Below, piece after piece: positions 1 to 10,478 of a DNA stretch of 35,732 bases. How positions within the stretch are numbered: the stretch's first letter is position 1; each line of letters begins with the position of its first letter. Made by a program: the position numbers and the translations under genes. The stretch covers positions 1-35,732 of the forward strand of contig CAMDVX010000004.1 in the NCBI GenBank assembly GCA_945877865.1, written 5' to 3'. Source of the stretch: Bifidobacterium breve (GTDB taxonomy: Bacteria > Actinomycetota > Thermoleophilia > Gaiellales > F1-60-MAGs149). Under the pieces are notes generated by a model. It searched no databases. It saw nothing but the letters and a program-made list of their open reading frames with translations, and was not told the origin of the DNA.

Positions 1-973
1 CAGAGCCGAGCGAGACGGAGATGCCGCGCTCGAACATGCGCCGCACCGGCGCGTAGCCATCGCCAAGGTTCGCCTCGGTCGTCGGGCACACGCAGACGCC
101 GGCCCCGCGCTCGGCCAGCAGGTCAAGCTCGGCGTCATCGCAGTGCGTCCCGTGCACGATCACCGTGCGGCCGTCGAGCGCCCCCGCCGCATCGATCACC
201 TGGACCGGACGCAATCCGTACCACTCCAGCGACTCGCGGATCTCCCGCGGCTGCTCGTCCGCATGGATATGCAGCGGCAACGCCTGTGCGCGGGTGTAGG
301 CGCTGATTGCCGTCAGCCACTCCGGCGACACCGCTCGCATGGAGTGCGGCGCTGCACCGACCGTCACGAGCGGACGGTCCGCCGCCCACTGCCGCATTGC
401 CTCCAGTCGGCTGAGGTACGCGTCGACGTTCGGATCGCAGAAGCGTCGCTGGCCCGGCGTTGGCGGCACGTCCTTACCGCCTCGCTGATAGGCCACGAGC
501 AGCATCACGATCCGCAGGCCCTCCGCCTCAGCGGCCCGACAGACGGCCTCTGACAGCGCGTTCGGAGCGGCGTACGGCGTGCCGTCAGGCTGGTGGTGGA
601 CGTAGTGAAACTCGCCGACGCTCGTCGCCCCGCTCGCCCGCAGCTGCCGATAGCAGCGCCGCGCGACATCGAAGATGCGCTCCGGATCCATGCGACCAGC
701 CTGCGCGTACATCTCATCGCGCCACGTCCAGAAGTCGTCGTCGGGATTGGCAGGATCGATGCGCTCGACTGCTCCGCGCAGATCCCGCTGAAAGGCATGC
801 GAGTGGGCGTTGACGAAGCCGGGCAGCAGCGCGGCATCGACCAGCCGCTCAGCCTCTGCCGGCGCATCAGCCGCCGGGACGACAGCGGTGATCACGCCAT
901 CCGCGACCTCCACCGCGAGGCCGCGGCGCACGCCCTCAGCATCGAGCACGACGGCCGGCAGGAGCCAGGTCAC
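1..973 (-). CDS. hutF: Formimidoylglutamate deiminase (HutF-like amidohydrolase), 3' end beyond window
   Basis: Minus-strand frame read directly from 973 (GTG) to the window edge: [14 protein letters not shown]...[23 protein letters not shown]...[12 protein letters not shown]...[12 protein letters not shown]...[10 protein letters not shown]...HGTHCDD. Amidohydrolase HSHAFQR and HIHADEQ motifs; GTGA overlap with the hutU stop. Confidence 0.88.
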   Translation of the reverse strand, partial: MTWLLPAVVLDAEGVRRGLAVEVADGVITAVVPAADAPAEAERLVDAALLPGFVNAHSHAFQRDLRGAVERIDPANPDDDFWTWRDEMYAQAGRMDPERIFDVARRCYRQLRASGATSVGEFHYVHHQPDGTPYAAPNALSEAVCRAAEAEGLRIVMLLVAYQRGGKDVPPTPGQRRFCDPNVDAYLSRLEAMRQWAADRPLVTVGAAPHSMRAVSPEWLTAISAYTRAQALPLHIHADEQPREIRESLEWYGLRPVQVIDAAGALDGRTVIVHGTHCDDAELDLLAERGAGVCVCPTTEANLGDGYAPVRRMFERGISVSLGS

Positions 974-2634
974 GTCGTGATCCCCGGCAGGTCGATGCCA
1001 CCGCGCACAGCGGCCTCCTTGGCGCTCGCGTAGCCCGCGTGCGCGTGGCGCATGACGCCCGTGCCAGGGTCGTTCCAGAGGACGCGCTCCAGCCGGAGCG
1101 CTCCCTCCTCCGTGCCATCGGCGACCACCTGCGCGCCCGAGTGGATCGAGCGGCCGATGCCGACGCCCCCGCCGTGATGCAGCGCGACCCAGGCCGCACC
1201 CGACGCGACGTTGAGCATCGCGTTCAGCACCGGCCAGTCGGCAATCGCATCCGAGCCGTCCTGCATGCCCTCCGTCTCGCGGTACGGCGAGGCGACGGAG
1301 CCAGAATCGAGATGGTCGCGACCAATGACGAGCGGTGCGGCGACCTCGCCCGAGCGCACCAGCTCGTTGAAGCGCAGACCTGCCCGATGGCGCTCGCCGT
1401 GGCCGATCCAGCAGATCCGCGCCGGCAGCCCCTGGAAGGCGATCTTCTCCTGCGCGCCATCCAACCAGCGCTGGAGGCGATCGTCGCTGGGGAACAGCTC
1501 GCGCATCGCGGTATCCGTCGCCGCAATATCAGCCGTTTCGCCCGACAGAGCGGCCCAGCGGAACGGTCCGATGCCCTTGCAAAACAAGGGCCGCACGTAG
1601 GCCTCGACGAAGCCCGGATAGTCGAACGCGTTCGTGAGCCCGCCCGTGCGCGCCTCCGTGCGCAGCGCATTGCCGTAGTCGAAGACCTCAGCGCCGCGGC
1701 TCTTGAACTCGAGCATGGCCTGCACGTGACGGACGATCGACTGCCGCGCGAGGTCGATGTAGCGCGCCGGATGCACCTCGCGAAGATCCTCTGCGCCATC
1801 GACCGAGAAGCCGGCTGGGATGTAGCCGACGAGCGGATCGTGCGCGGAGGTCTGGTCCGTCACGATGTCCGGCAGGAAGCCACGCGCGAGCAGCTCCGGC
1901 AGGACCTCCGCCGCGTTGCCAAGCAGGCCGACTGACAGCGGCTGCTGCTCGCGGCGCGCCTCCTCAACGCGCGCGAGCGCCTCGTCAATATCGTCGTAGC
2001 GCTCGTCGAGGTAGCGCGTCTCGAGGCGACGGTCGATGTGGTGCGTATCGACCTCAACGCAGAGCGCAACGCCGCCGTTCATCGTGACGGCCAGCGGCTG
2101 CGCACCACCCATGCCGCCGAGCCCCGCCGTCAGGACGATGCGGCCCGCAAGCGAGCCACCGAACCGCTGCTCCGCGATCGCCGCGAACGTCTCATAGGTC
2201 CCCTGCACGATGCCCTGCGAGCCGATGTAGATCCACGATCCTGCCGTCATCTGCCCGTACATCGTCAGACCGAGCGCCTCGAGGCGACGAAACTCGTCCC
2301 ACGTGGCCCACTCCGGCACGAGCAGGGAGTTTGCCAGCAGCACGCGTGGCGCCATGCGGTGCGTCGGGAAGACGCCGACGACGCGGCCGGACTGCACGAG
2401 CATCGTCTCCTCGTCGCCGAGGCGCTTGAGCGTTGCAACGATCTGGTGGTAGTCCTCCCACGATCGCGCCGCCTTGCCCGTGCCGCCGTACACCACGAGC
2501 TTGTCTGGCGCCTCCGCCACGTCGGGATCGAGGTTGTTCATCAGCATCCGCAGCGCAGCCTCCTGCAGCCAGCCTTGGCAGCTGAGCGTCGTACCTCGCG
2601 GAGCGCGAACGACCGGTGGGGAAGCTTCCGACAT
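970..2634 (-). CDS. hutU: Urocanate hydratase
   Basis: ORF with urocanase hallmarks ([80 protein letters not shown]). Start set at MSEASPP (2634) rather than the longer ORF start. Confidence 0.96.
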   Translation of the reverse strand: MSEASPPVVRAPRGTTLSCQGWLQEAALRMLMNNLDPDVAEAPDKLVVYGGTGKAARSWEDYHQIVATLKRLGDEETMLVQSGRVVGVFPTHRMAPRVLLANSLLVPEWATWDEFRRLEALGLTMYGQMTAGSWIYIGSQGIVQGTYETFAAIAEQRFGGSLAGRIVLTAGLGGMGGAQPLAVTMNGGVALCVEVDTHHIDRRLETRYLDERYDDIDEALARVEEARREQQPLSVGLLGNAAEVLPELLARGFLPDIVTDQTSAHDPLVGYIPAGFSVDGAEDLREVHPARYIDLARQSIVRHVQAMLEFKSRGAEVFDYGNALRTEARTGGLTNAFDYPGFVEAYVRPLFCKGIGPFRWAALSGETADIAATDTAMRELFPSDDRLQRWLDGAQEKIAFQGLPARICWIGHGERHRAGLRFNELVRSGEVAAPLVIGRDHLDSGSVASPYRETEGMQDGSDAIADWPVLNAMLNVASGAAWVALHHGGGVGIGRSIHSGAQVVADGTEEGALRLERVLWNDPGTGVMRHAHAGYASAKEAAVRGGIDLPGITT

Positions 2635-2761
2635 GCGATCCTCCAACGAGCAATAGACGGGACGGGTAGGCGCCCGGATAGCGAGCAGACTACCGCGCCT
2701 GCCCGGCCTCCGCAGTGATCGCGACGGGGCCGGACCGGGCTGTCCTATACTCACGAACCAC

Positions 2762-2835
2762 GCGGATGTAGCTCAGTTGGCTAGAGCGTCGCCTTGCCAT
2801 GGCGAAGGTCGAGGGTTCGAGTCCCTTCATCCGCT
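2762..2835 (+). tRNA. tRNA-Gly (anticodon GCC)
   Basis: Cloverleaf read by hand: acceptor GCGGATG/CATCCGC, D arm GCTC...GAGC, anticodon stem TCGCC/GGCGA with loop TTGCCAT, T arm GAGGG-TTCGAGT-CCCTT. CCA not encoded. Confidence 0.95.
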
Positions 2836-2906
2836 CTTCCCCGGCTGTGGGCTGCGTCGGACGCCTGCGGCTGGTCAGCACAGCGGTCGCCTGAGGAACG
2901 GACCGC

Positions 2907-3842
2907 TTAGCCACGACCGTGCGGCGCCGACCAGTCCAACGCAGGTCCGAGCGGCACGATCCCCGCCGGATTGAGCTGGCGATGCGTCACGAAGTAGTGG
3001 CGCTTGATGGCATCGAGGTCGACGGTCTCGGCGATGCCGGGGTGCTGGTAGAGATCGCGCAGGTAGGGGCCGAGGTTGGGATAGTCGGCGATGCGGCGGA
3101 GGTTCGTCTTGAAGTGCGTCACGTAGACGGGGTCGAAGCGGATCAGCGTCGTAAAGAGGCGCCAGTCGACCTCGGTGAGCTGCGAGCCCAGCAGGTAGCG
3201 GCGGGAGGCAAGGCGCTCGTCGAGCTCATCGAGCATCCTGAACAGCACAGCGAACGCCTCGTCGTACGCCGCCTGCGTCGTCGCGAACCCACAGCGGTAC
3301 ACGCCGTTGTTGACGGCCTCATAGATGCGGTCCTCCAGCGCATCGAGCTCCGCAATCAGCTCGGGCGGACGGAGGTTAAGGCGCGTGTCCGTGAAGGCGT
3401 CAAAGGCCTCATCAAGGACGCGCATCAGGAGCGCCGACTCGTTGCAGACGACGCGTCGCGTGACGGTATCCCACAGCGTCGGCACCGTCACGCGACCGTC
3501 GTAGGCGGGATCGGTCAGACGGTAGGCCTCCGCGAGGAAGCGGAAGCCCTCGAAAGGATCAACGTCGGATCCTGGCGGCGCACCGAAGCCCCAGCCCCGC
3601 TCGTCACGGATCGGATCGACCACGGCCATCGGCACGACGTCGTGGAGCCCCTTGAGGTGCCGGACGATGATCGTGCGATGCGCCCACGGACAGGCGTACG
3701 AGACGTAGAGCCGGTAGCGCCCGGCCGCGGCCGGGTACGGCGCCGAACCGTCGGGCTGGACGCAGTCAAGAAAGCGGCTCGCCTGCCGGACGAAGCGCCC
3801 GCCGGCATCAGCCTCGCGGGGGAGCTGTGGAAGACCGGCCAT
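2907..3842 (-). CDS. Glutathione S-transferase family protein, glutathionyl-hydroquinone reductase (YqjG/ECM4)-like
   Basis: RYRLYVSYACPWAHRTIIVRHLKGL (CPWAHR active-site motif), DPIRDERGWGF, C-terminal GST helical domain. Start MAGLPQLP at 3842 or upstream. Confidence 0.88.
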   Translation of the reverse strand: MAGLPQLPREADAGGRFVRQASRFLDCVQPDGSAPYPAAAGRYRLYVSYACPWAHRTIIVRHLKGLHDVVPMAVVDPIRDERGWGFGAPPGSDVDPFEGFRFLAEAYRLTDPAYDGRVTVPTLWDTVTRRVVCNESALLMRVLDEAFDAFTDTRLNLRPPELIAELDALEDRIYEAVNNGVYRCGFATTQAAYDEAFAVLFRMLDELDERLASRRYLLGSQLTEVDWRLFTTLIRFDPVYVTHFKTNLRRIADYPNLGPYLRDLYQHPGIAETVDLDAIKRHYFVTHRQLNPAGIVPLGPALDWSAPHGRG

Positions 3843-3882
3843 TCCCCTACCGTAGCGCGCACCGACCACGTATTCTCTCGCC

Positions 3883-5064
3883 ATGCTCCGCATTACGAAC
3901 GCACGCTTCGCCATCGTCGTCTGCGCGCTCGGCGCACTCGGCGAGGCGCTGTTCTACACCGCGCTCGCTCCGATGCTGCCGTCGCTCGACGAGCAGCTCA
4001 ACCTCAGCCATCAGCTGGCCGGGCTGCTGGTCGCGGGCTACGCCATCGGCTACGTCCTCGGCACCTACCCGGCGATCCGTCTCACCGCGAGCATCGGACC
4101 CCGCTCGACTGCGGTGGCTGGCGTCCTGCTCGTCGCTCTGGCGACGACGATCTTCGCGCTTGGCAGCCAGCTCGAGCTGCTCCTCGCCGCGCGCGTGCTC
4201 GTCGGGGTTGGCAGCGCCGTCGCCTACACGGGCGTGCTCGCCGCCGCTGGCAGCCTGGCCGGGCCTACTCACCGGGGCGCGGCGATCGGCACGGTCTACA
4301 GCGGCGGCGCCGCTGGCTCAGCCGTGGGGCCCCTCGTCGGGGCACTCGCCGAGAACGTGGGCCGCGGCAGCGTCTTCATGGCCGTGGCGGCGCTCCAGGT
4401 GGTGATCGCCGGGCTCCTCTCGCGGCTACCGAGCGTGCCGCAGACAGCGGGTGTCTCAGTGCGGTCCATGCTCGAGAACTTCCGCTACCCCGTCGTCCGC
4501 ATGGGCGTGTGGATCACCGCAATTCCGGGCTTCGCCCTCGGGGTGCTGACAGTCTCAGGCTCGTATCGCCTCGACGAGTTTGGGGCGGGGGCCGTGATGA
4601 TCGCAGCGTCCTTCAGCGGCATCGCCGTGATTGGCATCTTCGTCAACCCAAACGTCGGCAAGCTGACGGATCGCATCGGCCGCAGGCTGCCCATCCTGCT
4701 GGCGCTGCTCGCGGCGGCTGGCACCCTCACAGTGCTGGCCCTGCTGGCGCTGGCGGTGCCCACCATGGTGCTGATTGCCATCACGGGCGCTCTGCTGCTG
4801 TCGATCGGTGGGCCCGGACTGGCACTGATCGGCGATGAGATCAAGCGCCACGGTGGCGATCCAGCGGTCGCGACGTTCCTGATGAACCTCGGCTGGGGGC
4901 CGAGCGCCGCGCTCGGAGCAATCGTCGCTGGCCTGGCCCACGGTGCGGTCGGCGCAGAGCTCTCGCTAGCGCTGCTGGCCGTCGTCGCGCTCGGCTCCGC
5001 GCTGCTCGTGCGCCGCTACGTGCGTCCCAGCCCGAGCCTTGCACCGAGCGCCGGCTCGCTGTAG
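3883..5064 (+). CDS. MFS transporter
   Basis: About 12 hydrophobic segments; GYAIGYVLGTYPAIRLTASIGPR loop and LTDRIGRR repeat loop typical of the major facilitator superfamily. Confidence 0.88.
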   Translation: MLRITNARFAIVVCALGALGEALFYTALAPMLPSLDEQLNLSHQLAGLLVAGYAIGYVLGTYPAIRLTASIGPRSTAVAGVLLVALATTIFALGSQLELLLAARVLVGVGSAVAYTGVLAAAGSLAGPTHRGAAIGTVYSGGAAGSAVGPLVGALAENVGRGSVFMAVAALQVVIAGLLSRLPSVPQTAGVSVRSMLENFRYPVVRMGVWITAIPGFALGVLTVSGSYRLDEFGAGAVMIAASFSGIAVIGIFVNPNVGKLTDRIGRRLPILLALLAAAGTLTVLALLALAVPTMVLIAITGALLLSIGGPGLALIGDEIKRHGGDPAVATFLMNLGWGPSAALGAIVAGLAHGAVGAELSLALLAVVALGSALLVRRYVRPSPSLAPSAGSL

Positions 5065-5067
5065 GGA

Positions 5068-5835
5068 TTACTGCTGGCTGCGCTTGCGAGCCCGCCAGAC
5101 CTCCTCGATCGGCCACTGCGCAGCCCACGCGGCGGTGGCGAAGGAGTAGCGCGTCGTGGCGTCGGGTGGCGTGTAAATCTCGATTAGCTGCTCCACCTCG
5201 AACCCACAGCGCCGAAGCAGCGCGAGCTGCTCGCCGTGTGGAAGGTGAAACTCAACGGATCCGTCATCCGGCCAGTCGAGCTCGTGCAATCCACGCTGCG
5301 GGCGCCGCAGCGACTCCCCAATGACGTCGGCTTCAGCATCGCCCAGGCAGAGGACCGCGAGCACCGAGTTGACGAGGAAGATCAGCTCGCCACCCGGCCG
5401 CAGGATTCGCGCGGCCTCCGGGATCCACGCATACGGATCGCACCAGATGCTCGCACCGTACTCGGAGATTGCGAGGTCGAACGAGTCGTCGGCGAAGGGC
5501 GTTGCCTCAGCGTTGCCGTGGTGCAGCGGAAAATCGATTCCGTGCTCCGCCTGCAGGCGTCGCGCCGTCTTCAGCTGCTCCTCCGAGTTGTCGATGCCGA
5601 CGGGGCGTGCCCCGCGACGCGCCAGCCACGCCGACACGTAGCCCGTGCCACAGCCGAGCTCGATCGTGTCAAGCCCGGCGACGGAGTCCGGCAGCAGGCC
5701 GACGTCGGCTTCGGGCACGCCAAACACGCCCCATGCCGGCTCGCCGGCCCACGAGCGCTCGCCTGCGGCGACGAAGTCCGCCGCCCAGAGGTCCCACTGC
5801 GCGCGGTTCGACGCAACGTGCGCAGGCAGGTCCAC
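5068..5835 (-). CDS. Class I SAM-dependent methyltransferase
   Basis: TIELGCGTGYVSAWLARRGARPVGIDNS (motif I) and later ARILRPGGELIFLV motif. Confidence 0.93.
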   Translation of the reverse strand: MDLPAHVASNRAQWDLWAADFVAAGERSWAGEPAWGVFGVPEADVGLLPDSVAGLDTIELGCGTGYVSAWLARRGARPVGIDNSEEQLKTARRLQAEHGIDFPLHHGNAEATPFADDSFDLAISEYGASIWCDPYAWIPEAARILRPGGELIFLVNSVLAVLCLGDAEADVIGESLRRPQRGLHELDWPDDGSVEFHLPHGEQLALLRRCGFEVEQLIEIYTPPDATTRYSFATAAWAAQWPIEEVWRARKRSQQ

Positions 5836-5838
5836 CGT

Positions 5839-8211
5839 CTACTCGGGGCGCCAGAGGCCAGCGATCGCGGCCTCCGCGATCGCCTCTGCGCTGAGGTCGA
5901 GCCACTCGTAGACCGCAGGCTGCGATCCGCACTGGCCGAAGCGATCGACGCCGAGCGGAATCAGCGGGCAACCGAACGCGGCACCAAGAAAGGCCAGAGC
6001 GTGCGGCGCTGCGTCGTGCACCGTGACGAGCGGCGTGCCGCGCTCCTCGGGCAGAGTCAGTCGCTCGAGAATCGAGGGATCGCTGAGGCGGCCGCTCCGC
6101 AGCGCACCCGTGCGTGTGCGTAGCGCTCGAAAGAGGCGGTCGGGGCTCGTGATGTTGATCACCGAGGCGCCGATGTCCTCCTCCGCGAGCAGGTCGCGCG
6201 CCAGCAGCGCCTGCGGCACCATGGCACCACAGGCGGCGATCACGACGCGTGAGCCTGTCCCGCCCGCCTCCGCCTCGACGAGCCGATAGCCCCCCGCGAG
6301 CACGTCGTCGCGCAGCGCCGCGCGGTCAGATCGCTCCAGCAGGGCGGCGAAGCTGTCCTGCTCGATGGGCGTCGTGGACAGGCGCAGGTAGTGCGCCTCG
6401 CCGTCGGCCCGGACGATGTCGCGCAACCCGTGCAGCAGCACCCACTCCGTCTCGAGCGCAAAGCAGGGCTCCCACATCGTCACGCCTGGTAGCTCCATGC
6501 CGATTGACGCGGTGATCGACGACTGGTGCGCACCGCCCTCACGCGAGAGCGACACGCCCGAGGGCGTGCCGGCGAAGACGAAGCGCGCACCCGAGTACAC
6601 CGAGTAGATCAACGCGTCGAGCCCGCGGCACACGAACGGGTCGTAGACGGTGCCGACCGGCAGCAGCTGCGTGCCGTGCAGCTCGGCGCCAAGGCCAAGC
6701 TGCCCGAGCAGCAGAAAGAGGTTCATCTCCGAGATGCCGAGCTCGATGTGCTGACCCTGCGGCGACGGCTCCCAGCGCAGGGGACCTGCGTCCTCGATCT
6801 CAAAGACCTCCTCGACGACGGGGCTAAACACGCCGCGCTTGTTGATCCAGCCACCGAGGCCGGTCGAGATCGACACGTCGGGGCTCGTGGTCACGACGTG
6901 CCGAGCGATCTCGTCCACGCCGGAGAGATCTAGCAGCGCTCGCGCCCAGGCGTCCTGGCTCGAGGTCGGCCGCGTGGTGATGGGTCCGAACTCGTCGGGA
7001 ATGGCATAGGGATCGACGAGCAGCGGCGGCATTGCCTTGCCGTCATCGAGGCGTTCTGCCGAGGCGCGACAGATGCGAGCCTCGGGAGAGCCGTCTGCGA
7101 AGCCCGCCCACTCGTCGTCCGGATCGGCCAGCTCGCCACGGAGCTCGTCGATCTGCGGACCGGACAAGAGCGCTGAGTGGTTCATGGGATGCCCAGCGAT
7201 CGGCAGGCCCCAGCCCTTGATGGTGAACGCGAAGATGACCGTCGGCCGCTCTGGATCGGCATCAGCCCGCTCGAGCGCCGCGATCATATCCCCGAGGTCG
7301 TGCCCACCGAGATCGCCGATCAGACGTGGCAGCGCCGCGTCCTCGTACGCGCCAAGCACGGACTTCAGCGCCTTGCGGTCGCGCTGCGGGGCTCCGTCGA
7401 TCACGAGCTTGCGGATCTCACCGCCGCCCTTGCGGAGGAGGCTCTGGTACTCGGGGTTGGCCATCTCGTCGATCCGCCGCTCCAGCGCACTGCCGCCGTC
7501 GAGCGCGAAGGCCTCGCGCAGCTGCGAGCCGTACTTGACGATCTCAACCTGCCAGCCATGGTCGCGGAAGACGTGCGTAAACTCCTGCGAGCGGACGCCG
7601 GGGATCACGCGATCGAGGCTCTGCCGGTTGAAGTCGACGATCCACGTCAGCTGGCCCAGACCACGCGCCGCCGGGTCGGCGAGCGCCTCCCAGACGTTGC
7701 CCTCATCCAGCTCGGCATCGCCGAGCAGGGCGACGAAGCGGCGGCCAGGCGGCGTGTCGAAGTGCGCACCGACGTAGCGGTCCACCACGCTCGCAAACAG
7801 CGGCGCCGCCGCGCCAAGGCCGACGGAGCCGGTCGAGAAGTCGATTGGATCGGGGTCCTTCGTGCGCGACGGGTATGACTGCAGGCCACCAAAGTCGCGC
7901 AGCGTCGTGAGGTACTCGCGGTCGAGGCGCCCGAGCAGATAGTTGATCGAGTGCAGCACCGGCGAGGCGTGCGGCTTCACGGCGACGCGATCACCCTGCT
8001 TGAGCCAGTGGAAGTAGAGCGCCGTCATCGCGGTCACCATCGACGCCGACGACGCCTGATGCCCGCCGACCTTGAGACCATCGCCCTTCGGGCGCTCGCG
8101 GTTGGCGTAGTCGATCATGCGCGTGGCGAGCCAGAGGACGCGGCGCTGAATCGCAGCGAGCGTCTCGAGGTCGACTGCAACCTGCGGGGCGGGCGGAGGA
8201 GACGTGGCCAT
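5839..8211 (-). CDS. Thiamine-diphosphate enzyme, homodimeric pyruvate dehydrogenase E1 (AceE)-like / transketolase-like
   Basis: GGHQASSASMVTAMTALYF, ALLGDAELDEGNVWEA...DFNRQSLD (ThDP motif), LGISEMNLFLLLGQLGL, C-terminal transketolase-like domain. Confidence 0.88.
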   Translation of the reverse strand: MATSPPPAPQVAVDLETLAAIQRRVLWLATRMIDYANRERPKGDGLKVGGHQASSASMVTAMTALYFHWLKQGDRVAVKPHASPVLHSINYLLGRLDREYLTTLRDFGGLQSYPSRTKDPDPIDFSTGSVGLGAAAPLFASVVDRYVGAHFDTPPGRRFVALLGDAELDEGNVWEALADPAARGLGQLTWIVDFNRQSLDRVIPGVRSQEFTHVFRDHGWQVEIVKYGSQLREAFALDGGSALERRIDEMANPEYQSLLRKGGGEIRKLVIDGAPQRDRKALKSVLGAYEDAALPRLIGDLGGHDLGDMIAALERADADPERPTVIFAFTIKGWGLPIAGHPMNHSALLSGPQIDELRGELADPDDEWAGFADGSPEARICRASAERLDDGKAMPPLLVDPYAIPDEFGPITTRPTSSQDAWARALLDLSGVDEIARHVVTTSPDVSISTGLGGWINKRGVFSPVVEEVFEIEDAGPLRWEPSPQGQHIELGISEMNLFLLLGQLGLGAELHGTQLLPVGTVYDPFVCRGLDALIYSVYSGARFVFAGTPSGVSLSREGGAHQSSITASIGMELPGVTMWEPCFALETEWVLLHGLRDIVRADGEAHYLRLSTTPIEQDSFAALLERSDRAALRDDVLAGGYRLVEAEAGGTGSRVVIAACGAMVPQALLARDLLAEEDIGASVINITSPDRLFRALRTRTGALRSGRLSDPSILERLTLPEERGTPLVTVHDAAPHALAFLGAAFGCPLIPLGVDRFGQCGSQPAVYEWLDLSAEAIAEAAIAGLWRPE

Positions 8212-8255
8212 GGCGGCATCGTACCCGCAGATCCGCTCGTCAGTAGAGTTCCCCC

Positions 8256-10478
8256 GTGGGTCATACGACGCGGACGACGATCATCGCTGCGACCGGCCAA
8301 CCACGGTCACTCGGCGCCTCGACACTTGCATTCACACGTGTGCTGACATACGGTCACGTTCAGATGTCCGTTCCGTTGCCCACTCGCCTTCACATAGTCG
8401 TCACAGGCCGCTGCGACAGCAGCGTCATCCGCTCGCAGCGGGACCGACCAGCGTCAGGCCTCGCCGGTCAGAAGCTGCCATGGGGCTCAGCCCGCAGGCT
8501 GGCCACTTCCGCTTGCCGGAGCCACCTGCGCCTAGCGCTGCTGGCGTGCCTCGGCCTGCTGCTGCTGCCCAGCGTGGCGGCAGCCTCAGCCGGGGACACG
8601 TGGACGAGCCGCACGACGCCCGCCGACAGCAACTGGGACGACATTACGTACGGCAGCGGCACCTTCGTCGCCGTCGCCGGGTCAGGCGCGGGCCATCAGG
8701 TGATGACGAGCACGGACGGCATCACCTGGCTAACCCAAGCCACCCCCGTCGACAACCTCTGGTCTGGTGTGACCTACGGTGAGGGCAGCTTCGTCGCTGT
8801 CTCAGCGTCGACGAGCGGCAACCGGGTGATGACGAGCCCCGACGGCACCACCTGGACCAGCCAGGCCTCGGCCGACGACAACTTCTGGACGTCCGTTGCC
8901 TATGGCGAGGGTACCTTCGTGGCCGTGGCTCAGACCGGAACCAATCGGGTCATGACCAGCACCGACGGCGTCACCTGGACGAGCCAGACCGCGGCCGTCA
9001 ACAACGACTGGATCGACGTCACGTACGGCAATGGCCTGTTCGTCGCCGTCGCCAGCACGGGCACGGGCAACCGCGCGATGTGGAGCAACGACGGCATCAG
9101 CTGGACCGCCAGCACGACGCCAGCAGACAGCCTGTGGGCCGGCGTGACGTTCGGCGAGGACACCTTCGTCGCCGTCGCCCAATCGGGGACCGGCCAGCGA
9201 GCGATGACGAGCCCCGACGGCGTCACCTGGACCCTGCGCTCGACCCCGGCCGACAACAACTGGTTCGACGTGACGGACGGCGACGGCGTCTTCGTCGCCG
9301 TGGCCATGACGGGAGCCGGCAATCGCGTGATGACGAGCCCCGACGGCATCACGTGGACGATCGGCGTGACGCCCGCCGACAACAATTGGCGTGGGGTCGT
9401 CTACGGCGATGGGCTGTTTGCCGCCGTCTCGCTCAGCGGCACGGGCAACCGCGTGATGACGTCGGGCGAGCTGATCCCGCCGGCGGAACCGGTCACGTTC
9501 ACCTCGGCTCCACCCGAGACGACCGTGTTCACGTCCGCCGAGTTCGAGTTCTCTGCAGGCGCTGCCACCTCCTTTGAATGCCACCTCAACGACCGCGACT
9601 GGGAGCCGTGCGCCTCCCCCGAGACGTTCACTGGGCTCCACAAGGGCGACAACGTCTTCAGCGTCCGCGTAGCCGCGGCGGCCGAGCAGTACGACTACGC
9701 GTGGACGATCGCGGCCGCGGCGCCCAGCGGCGACGAAGAGAACCACCTGAAGGCCACCGTCTCGGCGACGATCCGAGTCGCCCCGCTCCCGCGTCGCCAC
9801 GGCGCGCTCGGCACGAGCGTCGGCTGTGCGGTCACGGGCGACCTCGTCCTCGAGTCGTGCGTCGTCGACCTCTATGCGCCGCGTCGGGTGCTCGCCGGCA
9901 CGGGCCATGGGCTCGAAGTGTCCTTGCCCCGCCAGCGGCTGGTCAAGATTGGCACCGGTAGGTTCAAGGCAAAGGACGCCACGACTCGGAAGGCACAGGT
10001 CGTCGTGCTGCTCAACGGCACGGGGCGTCGAATCCTCGGCGCCAACCTCAATGGCTTTCCCGGCACGGTTGTCGTACGGGGGTTTCCGAAGGACGCCCTC
10101 GGGCTGACCATCACCCGCTCGACCCGCTTTCGCCCGCCTGCCCACGTCGTCGCACCAGCCGACGGCCTGTTTAGCAGTGGCTCGGCCACGCTGTCGGGCA
10201 CCGGCCAGACGTTCATCGCGTCGATCGCGCAGATCATTCCAAAGCGCATCAAGAGCCTCGCCTGCGTCGGCTTCACCGACAGCACCGGCTCGACTGCGGC
10301 GAACGACCTCCTCGGCCAGCAGCGTGCCGAGGTCGTCTGCGCCGCGCTTGCCGCCGCGGGCATCACGGCCCGCTCCACCGAAGCGACGTCGGCAGGCGAG
10401 AGCCACCCACGTGCCACCAACGCTACCGCCGCGGGCCGAGCCCTCAACCGGCGCATCGCCATCACCATCAGGTACTAG
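8256..10478 (+). CDS. Secreted beta-propeller-like repeat protein with C-terminal OmpA-like domain; start uncertain
   Basis: Signal-like LRLALLACLGLLLLPSVAAASA, seven approx. 42-aa repeats, FECHLNDRDWEPCASPETFTGL Ig-like segment, C-terminal SLACVGFTDSTGSTAANDLLGQQRAEVVCAAL...GRALNRRIAITI (OmpA-like). True start may be 8364 or an internal codon. Confidence 0.85.
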   Translation: MGHTTRTTIIAATGQPRSLGASTLAFTRVLTYGHVQMSVPLPTRLHIVVTGRCDSSVIRSQRDRPASGLAGQKLPWGSARRLATSACRSHLRLALLACLGLLLLPSVAAASAGDTWTSRTTPADSNWDDITYGSGTFVAVAGSGAGHQVMTSTDGITWLTQATPVDNLWSGVTYGEGSFVAVSASTSGNRVMTSPDGTTWTSQASADDNFWTSVAYGEGTFVAVAQTGTNRVMTSTDGVTWTSQTAAVNNDWIDVTYGNGLFVAVASTGTGNRAMWSNDGISWTASTTPADSLWAGVTFGEDTFVAVAQSGTGQRAMTSPDGVTWTLRSTPADNNWFDVTDGDGVFVAVAMTGAGNRVMTSPDGITWTIGVTPADNNWRGVVYGDGLFAAVSLSGTGNRVMTSGELIPPAEPVTFTSAPPETTVFTSAEFEFSAGAATSFECHLNDRDWEPCASPETFTGLHKGDNVFSVRVAAAAEQYDYAWTIAAAAPSGDEENHLKATVSATIRVAPLPRRHGALGTSVGCAVTGDLVLESCVVDLYAPRRVLAGTGHGLEVSLPRQRLVKIGTGRFKAKDATTRKAQVVVLLNGTGRRILGANLNGFPGTVVVRGFPKDALGLTITRSTRFRPPAHVVAPADGLFSSGSATLSGTGQTFIASIAQIIPKRIKSLACVGFTDSTGSTAANDLLGQQRAEVVCAALAAAGITARSTEATSAGESHPRATNATAAGRALNRRIAITIRY
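8598..9476 (+). repeat. Seven tandem approx. 126-bp (42-aa) in-frame repeats encoding propeller blades
   Basis: Consensus TWTSxxTPADNNWxDVTYGxGxFVAVAxxGTGNRVMTSPDGI; lengths 42,42,41,42,42,42,42 aa counted from the translation. Confidence 0.92.

Noticed and set aside
2690-2914. Minus-strand ORF MAKRSVPQ...[21 protein letters not shown]
   Set aside because: Antisense to tRNA-Gly; [21 protein letters not shown] is the familiar spurious translation across tRNA genes.
2919-4838. 639-aa plus-strand ORF
   Set aside because: Overlaps the well-supported GST-family gene (antisense) and MFS gene (out of frame); Arg/Ala-rich spurious high-GC ORF.
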